64,000 bases of DNA from Aurantiochytrium sp. KH105 (GCA_003116975.1 BGKB01000020.1:558001-622000), one strand, 5' to 3'; positions 10,713 to 21,523 are shown, counted from the stretch's first letter. Made by a program: numbers and translations. The notes: generated by a model not told the origin, from the letters alone.

Positions 10713-11456
10713 TCATGTCAACCGTTCGTGCATGCTCCTGCTCTTTGCAAGGTCCCGAGGGAGACGGAAGTGAGCTGAATCAATTTCAAGTCCCATAGCG
10801 CCGGCGAAGCTTCTCAGCTCTGTGGTAAATGCACTCGAGGACGAGAACCCTGCTGTTGAGCCGTAAAGGACCAAGCGGTCCTTTATCACGTCGAGATACA
10901 TTAACATCTAGTGAGCATTGTAGCAGGCGGGCATGAACACAAAGCGCAGATTGCTCGGAATGCAAGTCTCATGTCTCTTCAGCTCCTCCCAAGATCTACG
11001 GTTATGAGAAGCTTGTATGGTAACTGAGGATTCCCGATGCAATGCACGATCCAGTCTCCCAGAGTGTGTACATACAAACGCACAGCCGTCCTTGTGAGTC
11101 CCGTTATCTTCCCGAAGGATCTCCACGAAGACTTTCATCACAAAAGAGGCCAAGCAATCGTCAGCAGTTGACAGTTGGTGAAGCTCTTTGAAACTAGCTT
11201 GCAGTCGAACTCCAATTTTGCTGTGCCGCCGCCCGCATCGATGGCTTCTGTGAACGAATTTGAACTGAGCCCTAACGTTCCTCTCAAATGCTTTCTCGAG
11301 CAGGCTCTTGTAGGAGTTCATNGTTAAAAGTTGCTCAGAGGGGGGATTCATCAGTCGCTTAGATCTACCCGATCCTTTCCCCTTCTTTTCTCTTTTCTCT
11401 CCTTTCCGCGGCTGCACATAATTTGGCCCCATTCTGGGGCCTAGTCCGGCATTCAC
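10713..11456 (-). pseudogene. Unrecognised reading frame, probably a decayed gene
   Basis: A minus-strand frame runs from 11456 to 10908, hits one stop, then continues in the same frame from 10907 to 10713 with similar composition. The stretch from MNSYKSLLEKAFERNV to FVFMPACYNAH, and then LVLYGSTAGFSSSSAFTT, looks more protein-like than nearby frames: balanced residues and regular hydrophobic spacing. An ambiguous base (N) lies at 11322. No family recognised. A short intron around the stop is an alternative to decay, and chance is a third. Confidence 0.25.
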
Positions 11457-11475
11457 CTCATGGGGCCCATGTGTG

Positions 11476-11570
11476 TATAACCTGGCTCAGAGGTAGAGGG
11501 TGTCCGCGCATGTACCAATGTGCTAGCCGCTAAACTAGTCTTTTTCGCGGGGTCGAACCCGGGAGTGATT
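11476..11570 (+). other. tRNA-like A-box/B-box pair (pseudo-tRNA or tRNA-derived SINE head)
   Basis: TGGCTCAGAGG at 11483 matches the pol III A box TRGCNNAGNGG. GGGTCGAACCC at 11550 is one base off the B box GGTTCGANNCC. I cannot fold a proper acceptor stem or anticodon arm, so this is not a functional tRNA by eye. Confidence 0.25.
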
Positions 11571-12580
11571 GTGCATTGTGCATGAGGTCTTACTGTTGGT
11601 GCGAGAACCCCGCCTCATGATGCAAACCGTGGCTTCGGGGCCCGGTGATGGAGCGCTTGGTTGCGTAATGCTTATATAGATGACTGATGAGATTGCCTTC
11701 GTGTAAGGAATAGGGCAATCATGATGGAGACGGACCGCAAGAATCGCGAAAAAGAACAATCGATATGCCCAAGCTCGTGCACACATTCATGGGAAAGATG
11801 CGCGCACGAGCGAAAGGTACGGCGTCTAGGGCAATAAAGACGCGCTCAGGCTGGAATTATTGAGCACAGTATGTTTTGGGTTTAGTTGAGTGAGCTTTTG
11901 ACCCTGATTCAAAATACGAGATTGAGCTTGTAGCTTTGCTCCTTCCGATGTCGCCTACAATGTTCTTTATAATACGCAATGTTGCTGCACATCGAGAAGG
12001 CACTAAAGGAGTGAACTTGCAATGTCCTGCGCAGAACCGCTATAGTTGCCAAGTCGACGCCGCTGGCACCCCGGTTCCATACACATTTGAGAGGAACGAC
12101 GTCGGCGATGGGCTGACCGAACTCCATTATCGACACCAGCTTGGTGTGGCAGGCGCGCGACTGACGTTGGGTCGGTTTGATCATGCGCGCTTCGCACAGA
12201 GAAAACCGCTTACGCTCCATCCTGTGCTAGCGCAGGGTGGAGATAGAAGTCTATAAGATATCCGACATTTCTTCTGAGTCATCACCGAAGTTGTCGTTCA
12301 TTGTATTTCGAGTTTACCAGCAAGACTGCGGAGTGCAGATGAGCATGACGAGCTTGTCACAGTCTCGCCTACATTACATTATCACCTCGAATGTTTGGTG
12401 CCTCACGTGATCTGCAATGATTCCTTGCGATGTACCGAACAGAAGTAACACTGGAAAATGGGAAGGTTCTCTTCGGAATTTTCAACGGCAGCATGACCCC
12501 AAAACTTATCACCTAGGACTAGGACCTAGCATTCCGTAAAGTTGGCGATGTTCGCGCTGTGCTTGCTAGTTTCTCATCTC

Positions 12581-13322
12581 TTCTTCTGCACGATGCCAGA
12601 AAGAATCCGCGAAAATTCCGCAGTCAGCTACGGGACCAAAAAAGTGAAGGTCGCGAGTGTCCAAGTGCCGTCTGCGAGTGGGGCGAACTACGCTTGTACG
12701 GGAAGAAAGGTTCCTCCTTCTCGTAGCTGGTAGCGTAGTCCGTAGCTCCCCTATTGCCAACAAGTTTGGGTGTTTTGGGCATAACTTGCAGGCGGCGTGA
12801 CTCACGCTGCAGAGACCTGTTTCTCCAGCCTATAAAGACATTTCTTCTTCTGCACGATGCTGGAAAGCACCCGCGAAAATTCCGCAGTCAGCTACGGGAT
12901 CAAGAAAGTGAAGGTCGTGAGTGTCGAAGTGCCGTTTGCGAGTGTGGCGCACAACGCTCATACGGATGGAGAGCTCCCTCCTTCTCGCAGCTAGTAACGT
13001 AGTCCGTAGCTCCCCTGTTGCCAACAAGTTTGGGGGTTTTCGGCGTAGTTTGCAGATAGCGAGGCTCACGCGGCCTAAATCTCAAGCCCATGAAGGTATC
13101 TCTTTTTCAATGTAATGCAAACACGATCCACAGTGGTTTTGCCGTTGCTCGCACAGCAAGGAATAAGAGAGAGTGCGAGTGTTGGAGTGCCGTCTGCTAG
13201 CGAGGCGAGCCTTGATGTATTGTAGGCAGCAGGAGGAAAGCTTCCTTCTATCCATTTTGACCCTCTGAATTTAAGCTTGTGGGGCTTTTCTCGTAGATGA
13301 CGTGGCTCGTGCTGCATGGACT
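12581..13322. repeat. Tandem repeat, about 2.8 copies of a 264-bp unit
   Basis: TTCTTCTGCACGATGC at 12581 recurs at 12845, giving a 264-bp period. The two copies match over most of their length: CGCGAAAATTCCGCAGTCAG, GAAGTGCCG-type blocks, GTAGTCCGTAGCTCCCC, GCCAACAAGTTTGGG. A third, much more diverged copy follows to about 13322 (GAGTGCCGTCTGC, TTGTGGGG, GTAGATGACGTGGCTCGTGC). Open frames across it are short and inconsistent between copies, so it looks non-coding. Confidence 0.75.
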
Positions 13323-15004
13323 TGCCTCCGAAGCCGTATTTTCTTTGCTTGATGCTAAGACTGATCATTGGTGGCCACAAAGCCCGACGAGTTGCTGTTG
13401 CTTGATGAGCCTACGTCGCTACCAGTGTAAAAGTCTTCCGTCTTCAGACGATTTTAGGGCTCTCGAGGTTTACGACTCCGACAGCCAAACGATGCAGCTA
13501 CAGCTCACGCTTCTCTTTGGTTTTCACTGGCCACCCTAGGAGAGGTCAGGACTTCCCTTGCCACCGCTGTTTCTAGTTGGCACCATGTTTCGGCATCTGG
13601 AAAGAATGGTCCATGGACGATCCAAAGGTTTGCTAGGATACTACACCACTTTCGCTGTTGCCTTCCCACCTTGGCCACAAGCCGTGCTTCCACGACTCGT
13701 GCTCCTTGCTCGCGGTGACCACGCTAGCTCAGACGACCGAGCCTTTCTCCGCTGACAACGCGGACGGATGAATGGCGCCTGTTCCGCTGCGTGCGCGGGT
13801 GAAGCTATGATCGAGCTTTCGTTATTACTCATACAACAGCAAAAGCAAGTAAAGCAAATGCAAAGTAGATGCAAAGCAAAGAATAGCAAAGCAAAGCAAA
13901 GCGAGCTGCCATGCTCCTTCCACACCACTGCTGGTCGCCCGCGTCCACGCCTTCTGCGCCACTACCAAATCGCGGCTCTCCGGTTGCTGCTCTCGGCCGC
14001 CACGATGTGGCGTCACCCATTTGACTGCAACAAGACCTTCCTCTCAAGCCGCGCACACGCGGCGCTCCGCAAAGCTCCCATCCTTCCATCCGGTCTCCGC
14101 AGCACTGCCTCCAAAAAGCAGCAGTGCAGGAGGCAGGCAGGCCGCTAGCTAGCTCGCCACACGTAGTCGCTCGCACGCGTGGCTTCTGCTGCTGCTTTCT
14201 CGACGCCGAGCCGTCTTCGCTGGCGTCGCGAATCTCCCGCGCTCCGCGTTGCTCTCTTCTGCCGCGGCCCTAGATCTACGATTCCACAGCGCCGCTGCCT
14301 CGAGGCGAGAACGCGTCAAATCGCAAGGATGAAGAATAAAAAATCCAACCGGCCAGCCGTAATAAGAGGAAACAAAGAGCACGCGCCGTACCTCCTCCCT
14401 GCGCCGCCCGCGGCCGATCCCCGCCCGAGCCGCGGCATCGGCCGCTGGCTCGCCCCGCCTCGCCTTCGCGCTCGCGCCGCCGCCGCCGGCACGGCTCGCC
14501 GCGCGCTCGCCGGGACCGAGGGCGGGGCGTGGACGGGCGGATGGACGCATGGACGGATGGATAGATAGATGGCCTTGGGTGGCCGCGGAAGTGGACTGGG
14601 TTTGGGAAGGAGAAGAAAAAAAGTTGCACAAGGCAAACGGCCGGCGCGTGCATGCACGCAGAGTGCCCCCCGGGAAGACGGCGCAGAGCGCGCGCTAGGG
14701 GGGGTGCGGTGCGAGTCTGCGCGGCCGGGCCTGCTCACTTGTGACCGGAATTTTTTTCTCGTGGGTGGACGGGCTCGACAGCGACAGCGACAGCAACGAC
14801 GGCGGCGGCGAGCTCGAGCTCGAGTGGAGCGCGGCCGCGCGAGGTGGAGGTCGCGAAACGCGTTGTCCGGTTCCTCGCCATCGCGCGCGAGCGAGGGAGG
14901 CGAGCGTGTGAGCGAGTCAAGGTCGAGATGGACGCCGCACGTGCCGCTGCGCCCCTCTGCGCCATGGACGGCGGCCCCGGCGACAACCTCCACGAAGCCA
15001 AGCC

Positions 15005-15180
15005 AGCAAGGCAAGGCAAGGCAAAGCAACGCAACGCAAGCCAACGCCAAGCAACGCAAGGCTCGCGTGCGTGCGTGCGTACGTGCGTACGTACTCCACT
15101 CGCCGCGGCTTCCGCGCGGTCGAAGTGCAGCGCGCGTGTGCGACGAGCGCGGCTGGGCTAGGCAAGGCAAGGCAAGGCAA
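15005..15180. repeat. GCAAG/GCAAC pentamer tracts upstream of membrane-protein gene
   Basis: Two runs of imperfect five-base units, 15005-15062 and 15161-15180, in the GC-rich leader of the gene at 15614. Confidence 0.8.
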
Positions 15181-15613
15181 GGCTCGGCGCGTGCAGTGCG
15201 ACCTCTCGATTCGACAGCGTGCAGCGAGGCGAGGTCAGAACGTGAACGGCGGCCTCCTCGCCTGCAACTGCGACTGGGCGAGCGAGAGAGCTGCTACTTC
15301 CCCTCCCTTCCGCTCTCTGCGCGAGCCCGGACGGCAGGCAGCGTCGCGTCTGCGCCGAGCAGCGCTCAGCTGCAGCCGCGGCAGACCAGATCTTGACCGA
15401 GTCTCGCGGCCGCGACCAGGTCGAGGCGCGCGAGGACCCGGAGCAGCGCAGCAGCGGCGGGCTGTGTTTGTGCCTGTGCTTTGCGGCGGGCCTGGCGCCA
15501 GGACGAGCGGCCGCGCGGAGAAGCAAAGCCGGAAGTCGGGAGGCGGCGAGTGAGGAGCAGGCGCTCGGCGAGCGCGGGAGCGACCGGGGCCGAGACCGCG
15601 GGAGGCCGGCACG

Positions 15614-16834
15614 ATGGCGGGACTATGCGGCAACACGGCGCAGTACATGCCGGAGTTCTTCTACTCGTACTACGCGGAGCCCATTCTGAGCCCTCCGTGC
15701 GGCCACGGTGACTGCGTGGTCGGCGTGTGCGTCTGCGAGGACGGATGGACCGGGCTCAGCGACTTTATCACCACCGAGGGCATCGCGTGCGATATCAACA
15801 ACGTCGCGATCAAGGTGCTCTGGGCCATTAACCTGCTCATCCTCTTTGTCTGCGTTTTCCACGTCCGCGACGACATCAGGCAGAAACGGGCTCAGCACAT
15901 TGACCTTGTCAAACAAAAGGAGCTCAGCGGCAAGAAATACACCGTCTACGACAACAAGGGCTACGCCGCCATCTTGGCTTGGCTCGCCTTTTGCTTGCCG
16001 GGGTCCTTTGCCATGGGTGTTCTCAAGCTCGCCACGAACGACCAGCGCGTGGGTCAGACCTGGGCCATGACCGTCTTCTTTTTCGTGGCAAAGCTCGGGT
16101 TCTATCTGTCTGCCTTCCTCTACCAGCCACAGCTTCTCGCCACGATCCTAAAGGGTTCGCGATCGCAGGCTGCGCTTGTCCATAGTTCGCGCATCTGGGG
16201 ATTCTGCAACATGCTTCTCTCCATGACGCTGGGCCTCCTGCCCTTTGTCACTCTGCTGGCCTCGGAAACGTACCGCGATGAGACGGCCCAACTGATCTAC
16301 ATCTTGTACATGGCGGGCTCTGTGTTGTCCATGTTGGTCTTTGGTGTTCAAGCGCTCGTCATTCAAATCCAGTTCAACAAGATCATGGGGGGTGAGATGG
16401 CCTCCAAGAGCAAGCGCGCTGATGAGATCAAGCAAAAGCTTTCTTCTTTCCAGCGCGGCACCTACACGCAGGCCACTGTTCAAGGCCTCATTTATGGCAT
16501 CTTTCTCTTTGTTCCAGCACTTTGGAACAAGCACGACTACTTTTTGCCCATTTCCTGGATTTCCTTCCACCTCCTTTTCAGGAAAATGGCGACCTCCACC
16601 ATCACAACCAAGCGGGTGGGAATCTCTACCACGGATACCGGCTCGCTGTCCAAGGACAACGACGGCTCCTTTACCTCCAAGAACGAAGGCAACTCGGTCT
16701 CCTCGTTTGTGGTCACCAGGAGCCCGCCTACTGCGACGGCCTCGCCGTCCAACTTTCGCAGCTTTCAGGAAAAGGCATACAGTTTCCACGAGCCTGATCC
16801 AATCACCATGGACGACGACGATGACTACGTCTAA
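15614..16834 (+). CDS. Seven-helix membrane protein with Cys-rich EGF-like N-terminus (paralogue 1)
   Basis: A 406-residue protein I cannot assign to a named family. Residues 29-45 form a compact CGHGDC...GVCVCEDGWTG motif typical of an EGF-like or tenascin-type module. Seven hydrophobic segments follow at about 64-83, 117-137, 149-170, 194-216, 225-252, 287-304 and 309-324. A basic loop after helix 1 (RDDIRQKRAQH) suggests that end faces the cytosol, which would put the Cys-rich module outside, as in receptor-like proteins. The tail after residue 325 is Ser/Thr-rich and ends in an acidic DDDDDYV stretch. The start is supported by alignment with the paralogue at 18369 from the fourth or fifth residue on (LCGNTAQYMP against ICGVTSLYMP). 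A GPCR-like role is a guess from topology alone. Confidence 0.8.
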   Translation: MAGLCGNTAQYMPEFFYSYYAEPILSPPCGHGDCVVGVCVCEDGWTGLSDFITTEGIACDINNVAIKVLWAINLLILFVCVFHVRDDIRQKRAQHIDLVKQKELSGKKYTVYDNKGYAAILAWLAFCLPGSFAMGVLKLATNDQRVGQTWAMTVFFFVAKLGFYLSAFLYQPQLLATILKGSRSQAALVHSSRIWGFCNMLLSMTLGLLPFVTLLASETYRDETAQLIYILYMAGSVLSMLVFGVQALVIQIQFNKIMGGEMASKSKRADEIKQKLSSFQRGTYTQATVQGLIYGIFLFVPALWNKHDYFLPISWISFHLLFRKMATSTITTKRVGISTTDTGSLSKDNDGSFTSKNEGNSVSSFVVTRSPPTATASPSNFRSFQEKAYSFHEPDPITMDDDDDYV

Positions 16835-18368
16835 GCGCTTGCTTTCTTTCTTCTTCTTCTTCTTCTTCTTCTTCTTCCATCCCCTTCTTTTCTCTCCGTA
16901 TCTTCTGTTGCTGATGCTCCGTCTCGGCGACGGCCATTGATGTGAACAGCGAGCGGCAAAGAGAGAGAGAGAGAGAGAGAAAGTAGGGGAACTCTGTGTT
17001 TCTTTTCCTTGCTTTTTGATTTTCGAGATAAAGTAAAGCGGTTGTTATTGTGATTCTAACGTAGTTTTCTCCCTTCGAATTATACCCGTGCGGCGCGAGG
17101 CTTTGTAGCCCTGTCTGCGCCAACTTTATACGAGACCCCGGGAGACACGTCAGAGCGGACGATTCACTGTCAGCCCTGAGCGGCAGACCATGCATTTCCA
17201 CCCCTTCTCGGCCCCGCTGCGTCTTATCCTTGCGCGCAAGCTTGGCCTCAAGTTCGCTTCCTTCCTGGTACGCAACAGGCTCATGAGGGTCGTAGCGTCG
17301 ATTTCCCGCCCCGTTTCCCTCTCCTGGTCGGAATGTTTGCCAGCTACAGTGACTAGGCCCCTGCACCCCGTGCAAGTGCAAGTGCGGTGTCCCAAGATGA
17401 TCGCCACTGCTGCGCCGGCCACTCGTCCGATCGATCTGCAGCAGGTGCAGATCTCTCCTTCGTGGTACTACTACGATCATGATGGCTGTGCCAGTAAGTA
17501 AGGTCCGCAGCAGCAGTAGTAGCAGCAGAGAGGGTGATTCGAGGTCCCCTCTCCTGGCATGAGGGATAGCTAGACACACCCGGGGCTCGAGCAAGGCAGG
17601 TTCTTGGACGGCACTCTCAGCTTGGACGGCATTCTTGCTGCAAGGCATTCTTGCTGCGCCACTGCATGAATGGATATGCCTATCCCTAATCGCTAAAAGG
17701 CAGTACCCCGGGCCTACCGCCGCGGAGACGTAACCATTTTCAGCCGCGACGTCTTCTGCGAAAAGGCTTCCCTTCCCGCGCAACGTGCGGGCGGGCGCCG
17801 TCGTCTCGCGCGTCCGCCACGCGCTGGCCGGAAGCACGTCGCCGCTGCCGCCCAGCCTCCCTCCATAGCGCCGCGGCAATGATTCGACCCATCGTCCCAG
17901 CTCGTGTCATCTCTCATCTCCTCCTCGGCGCCCGGCCGTGCGACGCGAAGCGAGCGCGGGAGGCGCGCGGACGCGGCGGGCCGTCGCGAGCAGGGCCGCC
18001 GCGGACGACGACCGGGGAAGTCCGCTTGCTCCGCCTCCTCTGCGCTGCAGCAGAAGCGGCGAATGTTGCGGATAGTGCTACGGTACACACAGCGCTGCAC
18101 GTGCCAGCAAGCAAAACTTGGACGCCCCGCCACGCGCCCCTCGCGATTAGGGTCCAGCCAGGGCAGGCCAGCGCAGGGCCGCGGCACTGTACCGCTGCGC
18201 GCTCAGGCTGCGCGGCGTGGAGCGGAGCAGGAGGTCGCGGAGGGAGGCAAACTGGCAACGAGGCTGGCGCCGACGAAGACCGACCTCGAGAGGAGCGGCG
18301 CGAAGGACGCTGGGACGCTGGGACGCTGGGAAGCTCGCACGCTGTAGCGAGCAAGTTTACGAGCGAGG
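16835..18368. other. Spacer between the two membrane-protein paralogues
   Basis: It opens with a TTC run (about 16848-16877) and a GA run (about 16962-16980) just after the first stop, then a moderately GC-rich stretch without a recognisable gene. Its last 500 bases are very GC-rich, with a short GGGACGCTG repeat at 18309-18329, and should include the promoter of the second paralogue. Confidence 0.55.
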
Positions 18369-19748
18369 ATGGGCGACGATGCCATCTGCGGCGTGACCTC
18401 GCTGTACATGCCGCAGGCCTTCGCTGAGATTTACCCGGAGCCGTGGACGGAGAGCGTGTGCGGGAATGGGGTCTGCGGCCCGGCCGGCGTATGTGTCTGC
18501 GAGAGCGGCTGGACAGGCCGCAGCGACCTGCTCAACACCGAGGGGATCACGTGCGACATCAACAACAACGTCATCAAGGGTCTCTGGGCCGCCAACGTCC
18601 TCCTCGGGCTATACAAGATCATCAGCACGCGCCACCTTCTCTATGCCAAGCACGCGCAACACCTTCAGCTCGTTGAGCAAAGTAATGCACGGGGAAAGCG
18701 CTACACGCTCTACGACAACAAAGGTTTTTGCGCAATTGTCGTCGGCCTGCTCGTCTCGTTTCCAGGAACGCTCGGCGTAGCCATCATCCGTATGGTCTCC
18801 AACTATGAGCGCGTTGGACTCACCTGGCCCGTGACCATTTTCTTCGCTCTCAGCAAAACCGGATTCTACACGGCCGCCTACCTTTTCCAGCCTCAGCTTC
18901 TTGCTACCATTCTCCGCGGTTCCAAGTTGCATCGTGTGCAAGACCGCCTCGTTCGTCTTGCCAAGGCCTGGGGCATCAGCAACGCCATCGTCTCCATAAC
19001 CCTTTCGTACGTCCCATTCATTACTGTGGCCCTGTCCTCGGACGGCCGCGATCGTGTGGCGCAAATCGTTTATTTCGTCTACATGGCCGGCGCCTGGTTC
19101 ACAATGTTCATGCTTGGAGTTCAGGCCTTTGTCATCAACAGACGCTTTGAGGCCCTCATTAATGACGGTGGGGCTCGGAAGACGAGCAGTCGGTCAAAGG
19201 AGAGCGATACAAGCGGCCCCATACAGGGTCGTGCCAACCTGAACACTCAGAACAGTACGCGGTGGGCTGACATCAAATCGCGCGTCTATCGCATGCAGCG
19301 TGAAGCGTACATGCAGTCTTTGGTCCAGGGCTCCTTTTACGTTCTCTTTGTTGGAATGCCGTACCTCTTCAACAAGCACGATTACTTTACACCTATTAGT
19401 TGGATGGCGATGCACATTCTGTACGAACGCATGCTCAAGACATCCATCTCCTCGCGAGCCAACGGCGCCTCTACGAGCCAGCTTTCGGGCCTCAGCAAGG
19501 GCCGCACTTCACAGTCGGGCAGCGGTCGAGCGCTGGCATCCTTCAACCCGCCAAGCTCCAAGACCTCCTTTAATCCCGGCCCAAGTGCGAACGTTTCCAG
19601 CGAAACGCTTCAAATCAGCCCGCCGCCTGACACGCTTCAAATCACTCCGCCGCCAGAGACTCCTTTGACGTTGGGCGCCTTTCGCAAGGTGCAGAACGCG
19701 AGCAAAGATGATGACAGTGAACACGACGTTGATCCTGACAGTATTTGA
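18369..19748 (+). CDS. Seven-helix membrane protein with Cys-rich EGF-like N-terminus (paralogue 2)
   Basis: A 459-residue paralogue of the protein at 15614, same strand, roughly half identical by eye over the membrane region. Shared landmarks are CGNGVC...GVCVCESGWTG, the TEGITCDINN block before helix 1, the YTLYDNKG loop, AYLFQPQLLATIL in helix 3, VYMAG in helix 5 and FNKHDYFTPISWM before the last helix. It differs by a Ser/Arg-rich insert of about 25 residues before helix 6 and a longer Ser/Pro tail with two near-copies of TLQI(S/T)PPP(D/E)T. A local tandem duplication is the simplest origin. Function unknown. Confidence 0.8.
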   Translation: MGDDAICGVTSLYMPQAFAEIYPEPWTESVCGNGVCGPAGVCVCESGWTGRSDLLNTEGITCDINNNVIKGLWAANVLLGLYKIISTRHLLYAKHAQHLQLVEQSNARGKRYTLYDNKGFCAIVVGLLVSFPGTLGVAIIRMVSNYERVGLTWPVTIFFALSKTGFYTAAYLFQPQLLATILRGSKLHRVQDRLVRLAKAWGISNAIVSITLSYVPFITVALSSDGRDRVAQIVYFVYMAGAWFTMFMLGVQAFVINRRFEALINDGGARKTSSRSKESDTSGPIQGRANLNTQNSTRWADIKSRVYRMQREAYMQSLVQGSFYVLFVGMPYLFNKHDYFTPISWMAMHILYERMLKTSISSRANGASTSQLSGLSKGRTSQSGSGRALASFNPPSSKTSFNPGPSANVSSETLQISPPPDTLQITPPPETPLTLGAFRKVQNASKDDDSEHDVDPDSI

Positions 19749-20146
19749 TTTCGACAGCATATTGTAGCAGCCTGATCCTTTATCTTTGTTTATTTGCCTA
19801 CCTTTCCATACTTCGTTCATTCGTTCACTCATTTATTCTTCATGAACCCTGGTCGAGCCTTGTGGAGCACAGAAACGACTTTTAAGAAATGCACCACGTT
19901 CTACGATTGTGCAGGACTCGTCAATTATACATTTTCGCTTTTCCGAACTCGCCTCCCCACCGAAATCGTCGTATCAACCATACCTTGACACAATGCGTAA
20001 GAGCGGGTCTCTATGACGAAAAATAAAGCGCTACGAACTCTCAAGGCTTGCAAAAACCTGTGCGCTCTTTCGAGCCTTTTGGCCACGCGAGCCCTGCCAA
20101 ACAAAAAAAAAAAGAAACGAAAGGGAAAAGAGTGAAAAGTGACAAA
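19749..20146. other. Convergent intergenic region with candidate poly(A) signal
   Basis: AT-rich spacer between the stop of the membrane protein and the stop of the oxidoreductase. AATAAA at 20022-20027 (plus) could end the membrane-protein transcript. No gene seen. Confidence 0.5.
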
Positions 20147-21523
20147 TTAGTCGTTCGAGCTTGAGCTGCTGGTCGAAGCACCTGAAACACGGTCAACTGC
20201 AAAAAAATCTAGAATCTCAGTGTCCTCGGGCGAAATCGAGCTCTTCTTGGTCCCCTCTCTTGCCTGCAGAACGAGGGAACTGATTGCTCGCCCGCAGGTA
20301 AAGGTACGAACCATGCCATGTCCACCAAAACCGAGTGCCACAAATTGACCCGCGGATTCTTGCAGCGGGCCCACAAGTGGACGTCCGTCCTGAGTAAAAC
20401 ACATGAGTCCCGTCCACGCATGACAAACGCGAAAACGAGCATCTGGAAAAATTCGCTCCAAGCCTTTGACGAGGGCTTCCGTCACCTGCTCTTCGGGCTC
20501 GCCCTCGTGAGAAAATGGCTCGCCTTCGTCTGTCGCCACGTGACGGCATCCGCCGAAAATGATCATCTTGTCATCCCCAGCGCGCTGAATCAGATACTCT
20601 TCGTGACTCCCCGCGCAGCTTTCAAATGTAAGGGAGCGCGGCGCCACAACAGGGCCGCGCGCACCCTCGTCTGTTGCTACAGCTGCAATGCATTGACCGC
20701 GAACACCTCTGCAGAATCCACGAAGGCGTTCAGGAAGTAACTCGTGTCCATACGCATTCGACGCATGAACGATTTGCTCCGCCTCGATTGTGATGGGACC
20801 CTTCGGGCTCTCAAGTTCGACTATCCAGCCGGAGTTAGAGGCTTCATTTCGAGCAATGAATGTTACTTTACATTTCGTTTGCACGCGAACACCATGCGCT
20901 CTCGCTTTCGAGACGAGCGCAAGGACGAGGCGTCCGGGAACAAGCTGTCCAGCCCCCGGCACCACGATACCATTCACGTGAGCTTCCTTGCACAGCGGAC
21001 TGATAACTTCTTGTTCGCGCATGGCCTTTCCATCAAGAAACTCTTGCGCGCTTTTTTCTGCAAAGTCACGCAAGAATGGCGCTTCCTTCTCGTCCATGGA
21101 AAAGTGGACGCCTCCTGTACGATGCAGCTCCAGAGTGGAGCGTTCAGTTTCGTTCAATGTGTTGACAAAGGCTTCCACGGCAGCGATATCTGCGGCCTCG
21201 ATCCGTGCGTGCCTTGCGCCCACCTCATCTCCGCTTTCTGCGACCTCAGCCCATTGATGGCCTCCATTACGGCCCGTGGCGCCGTCGGCGAGATCCCGCG
21301 CGTCCACCACAAGCACCTCGGACCCAAGTTTCTGTGAAAGATGATACGCAGCTGACGCTCCTGTCAGCCCGCACCCAATCACGAGAACACCAACGCGACG
21401 ACAACTTTCATCGTCGGCAAGGTCATTCACCGCCACGGGCTTGCCGTCCGGCAGGAGCGTGTGCCAAAAGGGTCGTGGCGGCGTCGCCATCGTCCCCACC
21501 GTCGCCTCGCTTCCGTCCTGCAA
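20147..21523 (-). CDS. FAD-dependent oxidoreductase, DAO family (PuuB-like)
   Basis: A 458-residue flavoprotein of the D-amino-acid oxidase superfamily. VLVIGCGLTGASAAYHL holds the GxGxxG FAD-binding turn at residues 50-55, and Asp74 sits at the end of beta-2 to bind the ribose. ATGRNGGH at 82-89 is the signature of the gamma-glutamylputrescine oxidase (PuuB)/FAD-dependent amine oxidoreductase subgroup. The C-terminal GFGGHGMVRTFTCGR is the second FAD-binding stretch. Family role: oxidation of a secondary or primary amine to an imine or aldehyde with hydrogen peroxide release. The exact substrate cannot be read from sequence. An alternative start is Met12 (MATPPRPFW). No targeting signal is obvious. 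Confidence 0.85.
   Translation of the reverse strand: MQDGSEATVGTMATPPRPFWHTLLPDGKPVAVNDLADDESCRRVGVLVIGCGLTGASAAYHLSQKLGSEVLVVDARDLADGATGRNGGHQWAEVAESGDEVGARHARIEAADIAAVEAFVNTLNETERSTLELHRTGGVHFSMDEKEAPFLRDFAEKSAQEFLDGKAMREQEVISPLCKEAHVNGIVVPGAGQLVPGRLVLALVSKARAHGVRVQTKCKVTFIARNEASNSGWIVELESPKGPITIEAEQIVHASNAYGHELLPERLRGFCRGVRGQCIAAVATDEGARGPVVAPRSLTFESCAGSHEEYLIQRAGDDKMIIFGGCRHVATDEGEPFSHEGEPEEQVTEALVKGLERIFPDARFRVCHAWTGLMCFTQDGRPLVGPLQESAGQFVALGFGGHGMVRTFTCGRAISSLVLQAREGTKKSSISPEDTEILDFFAVDRVSGASTSSSSSND

Larger units (their letters stand above)
8021..15613. other. Gene-poor region of 7.6 kb
   Basis: Apart from the repeats and remnant listed separately, I find no conserved coding region here. 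From about 13.8 kb composition turns GC-rich with runs of GCAAA (13871-13904), GCAAG/GCAAC (15005-15062) and GGCAA (15161-15180). These lead into the membrane-protein gene at 15614 and are probably its promoter and 5' UTR. The long GC-rich frames at 14.1-15.6 kb overlap on both strands and look like composition artefacts. Confidence 0.6.

Noticed and set aside
10281-10778. 165-codon plus-strand frame
   Set aside because: No recognisable motif, poor composition for a folded protein and no supporting context; treated as chance.
12581-13322. Link between the 264-bp repeat and the ~262-bp LRR modules because of similar period
   Set aside because: The sequences do not match each other at all; the similar length is coincidence.
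14149-15553. Several long overlapping frames on both strands upstream of the first membrane protein
   Set aside because: They overlap each other in many phases, cross pentamer repeats and give Arg/Ala/Ser/Pro low-complexity products.
16803-17879. 358-codon minus-strand frame between the two membrane proteins
   Set aside because: It includes the complement of the TTC and GA microsatellites and has no recognisable fold or balanced composition.
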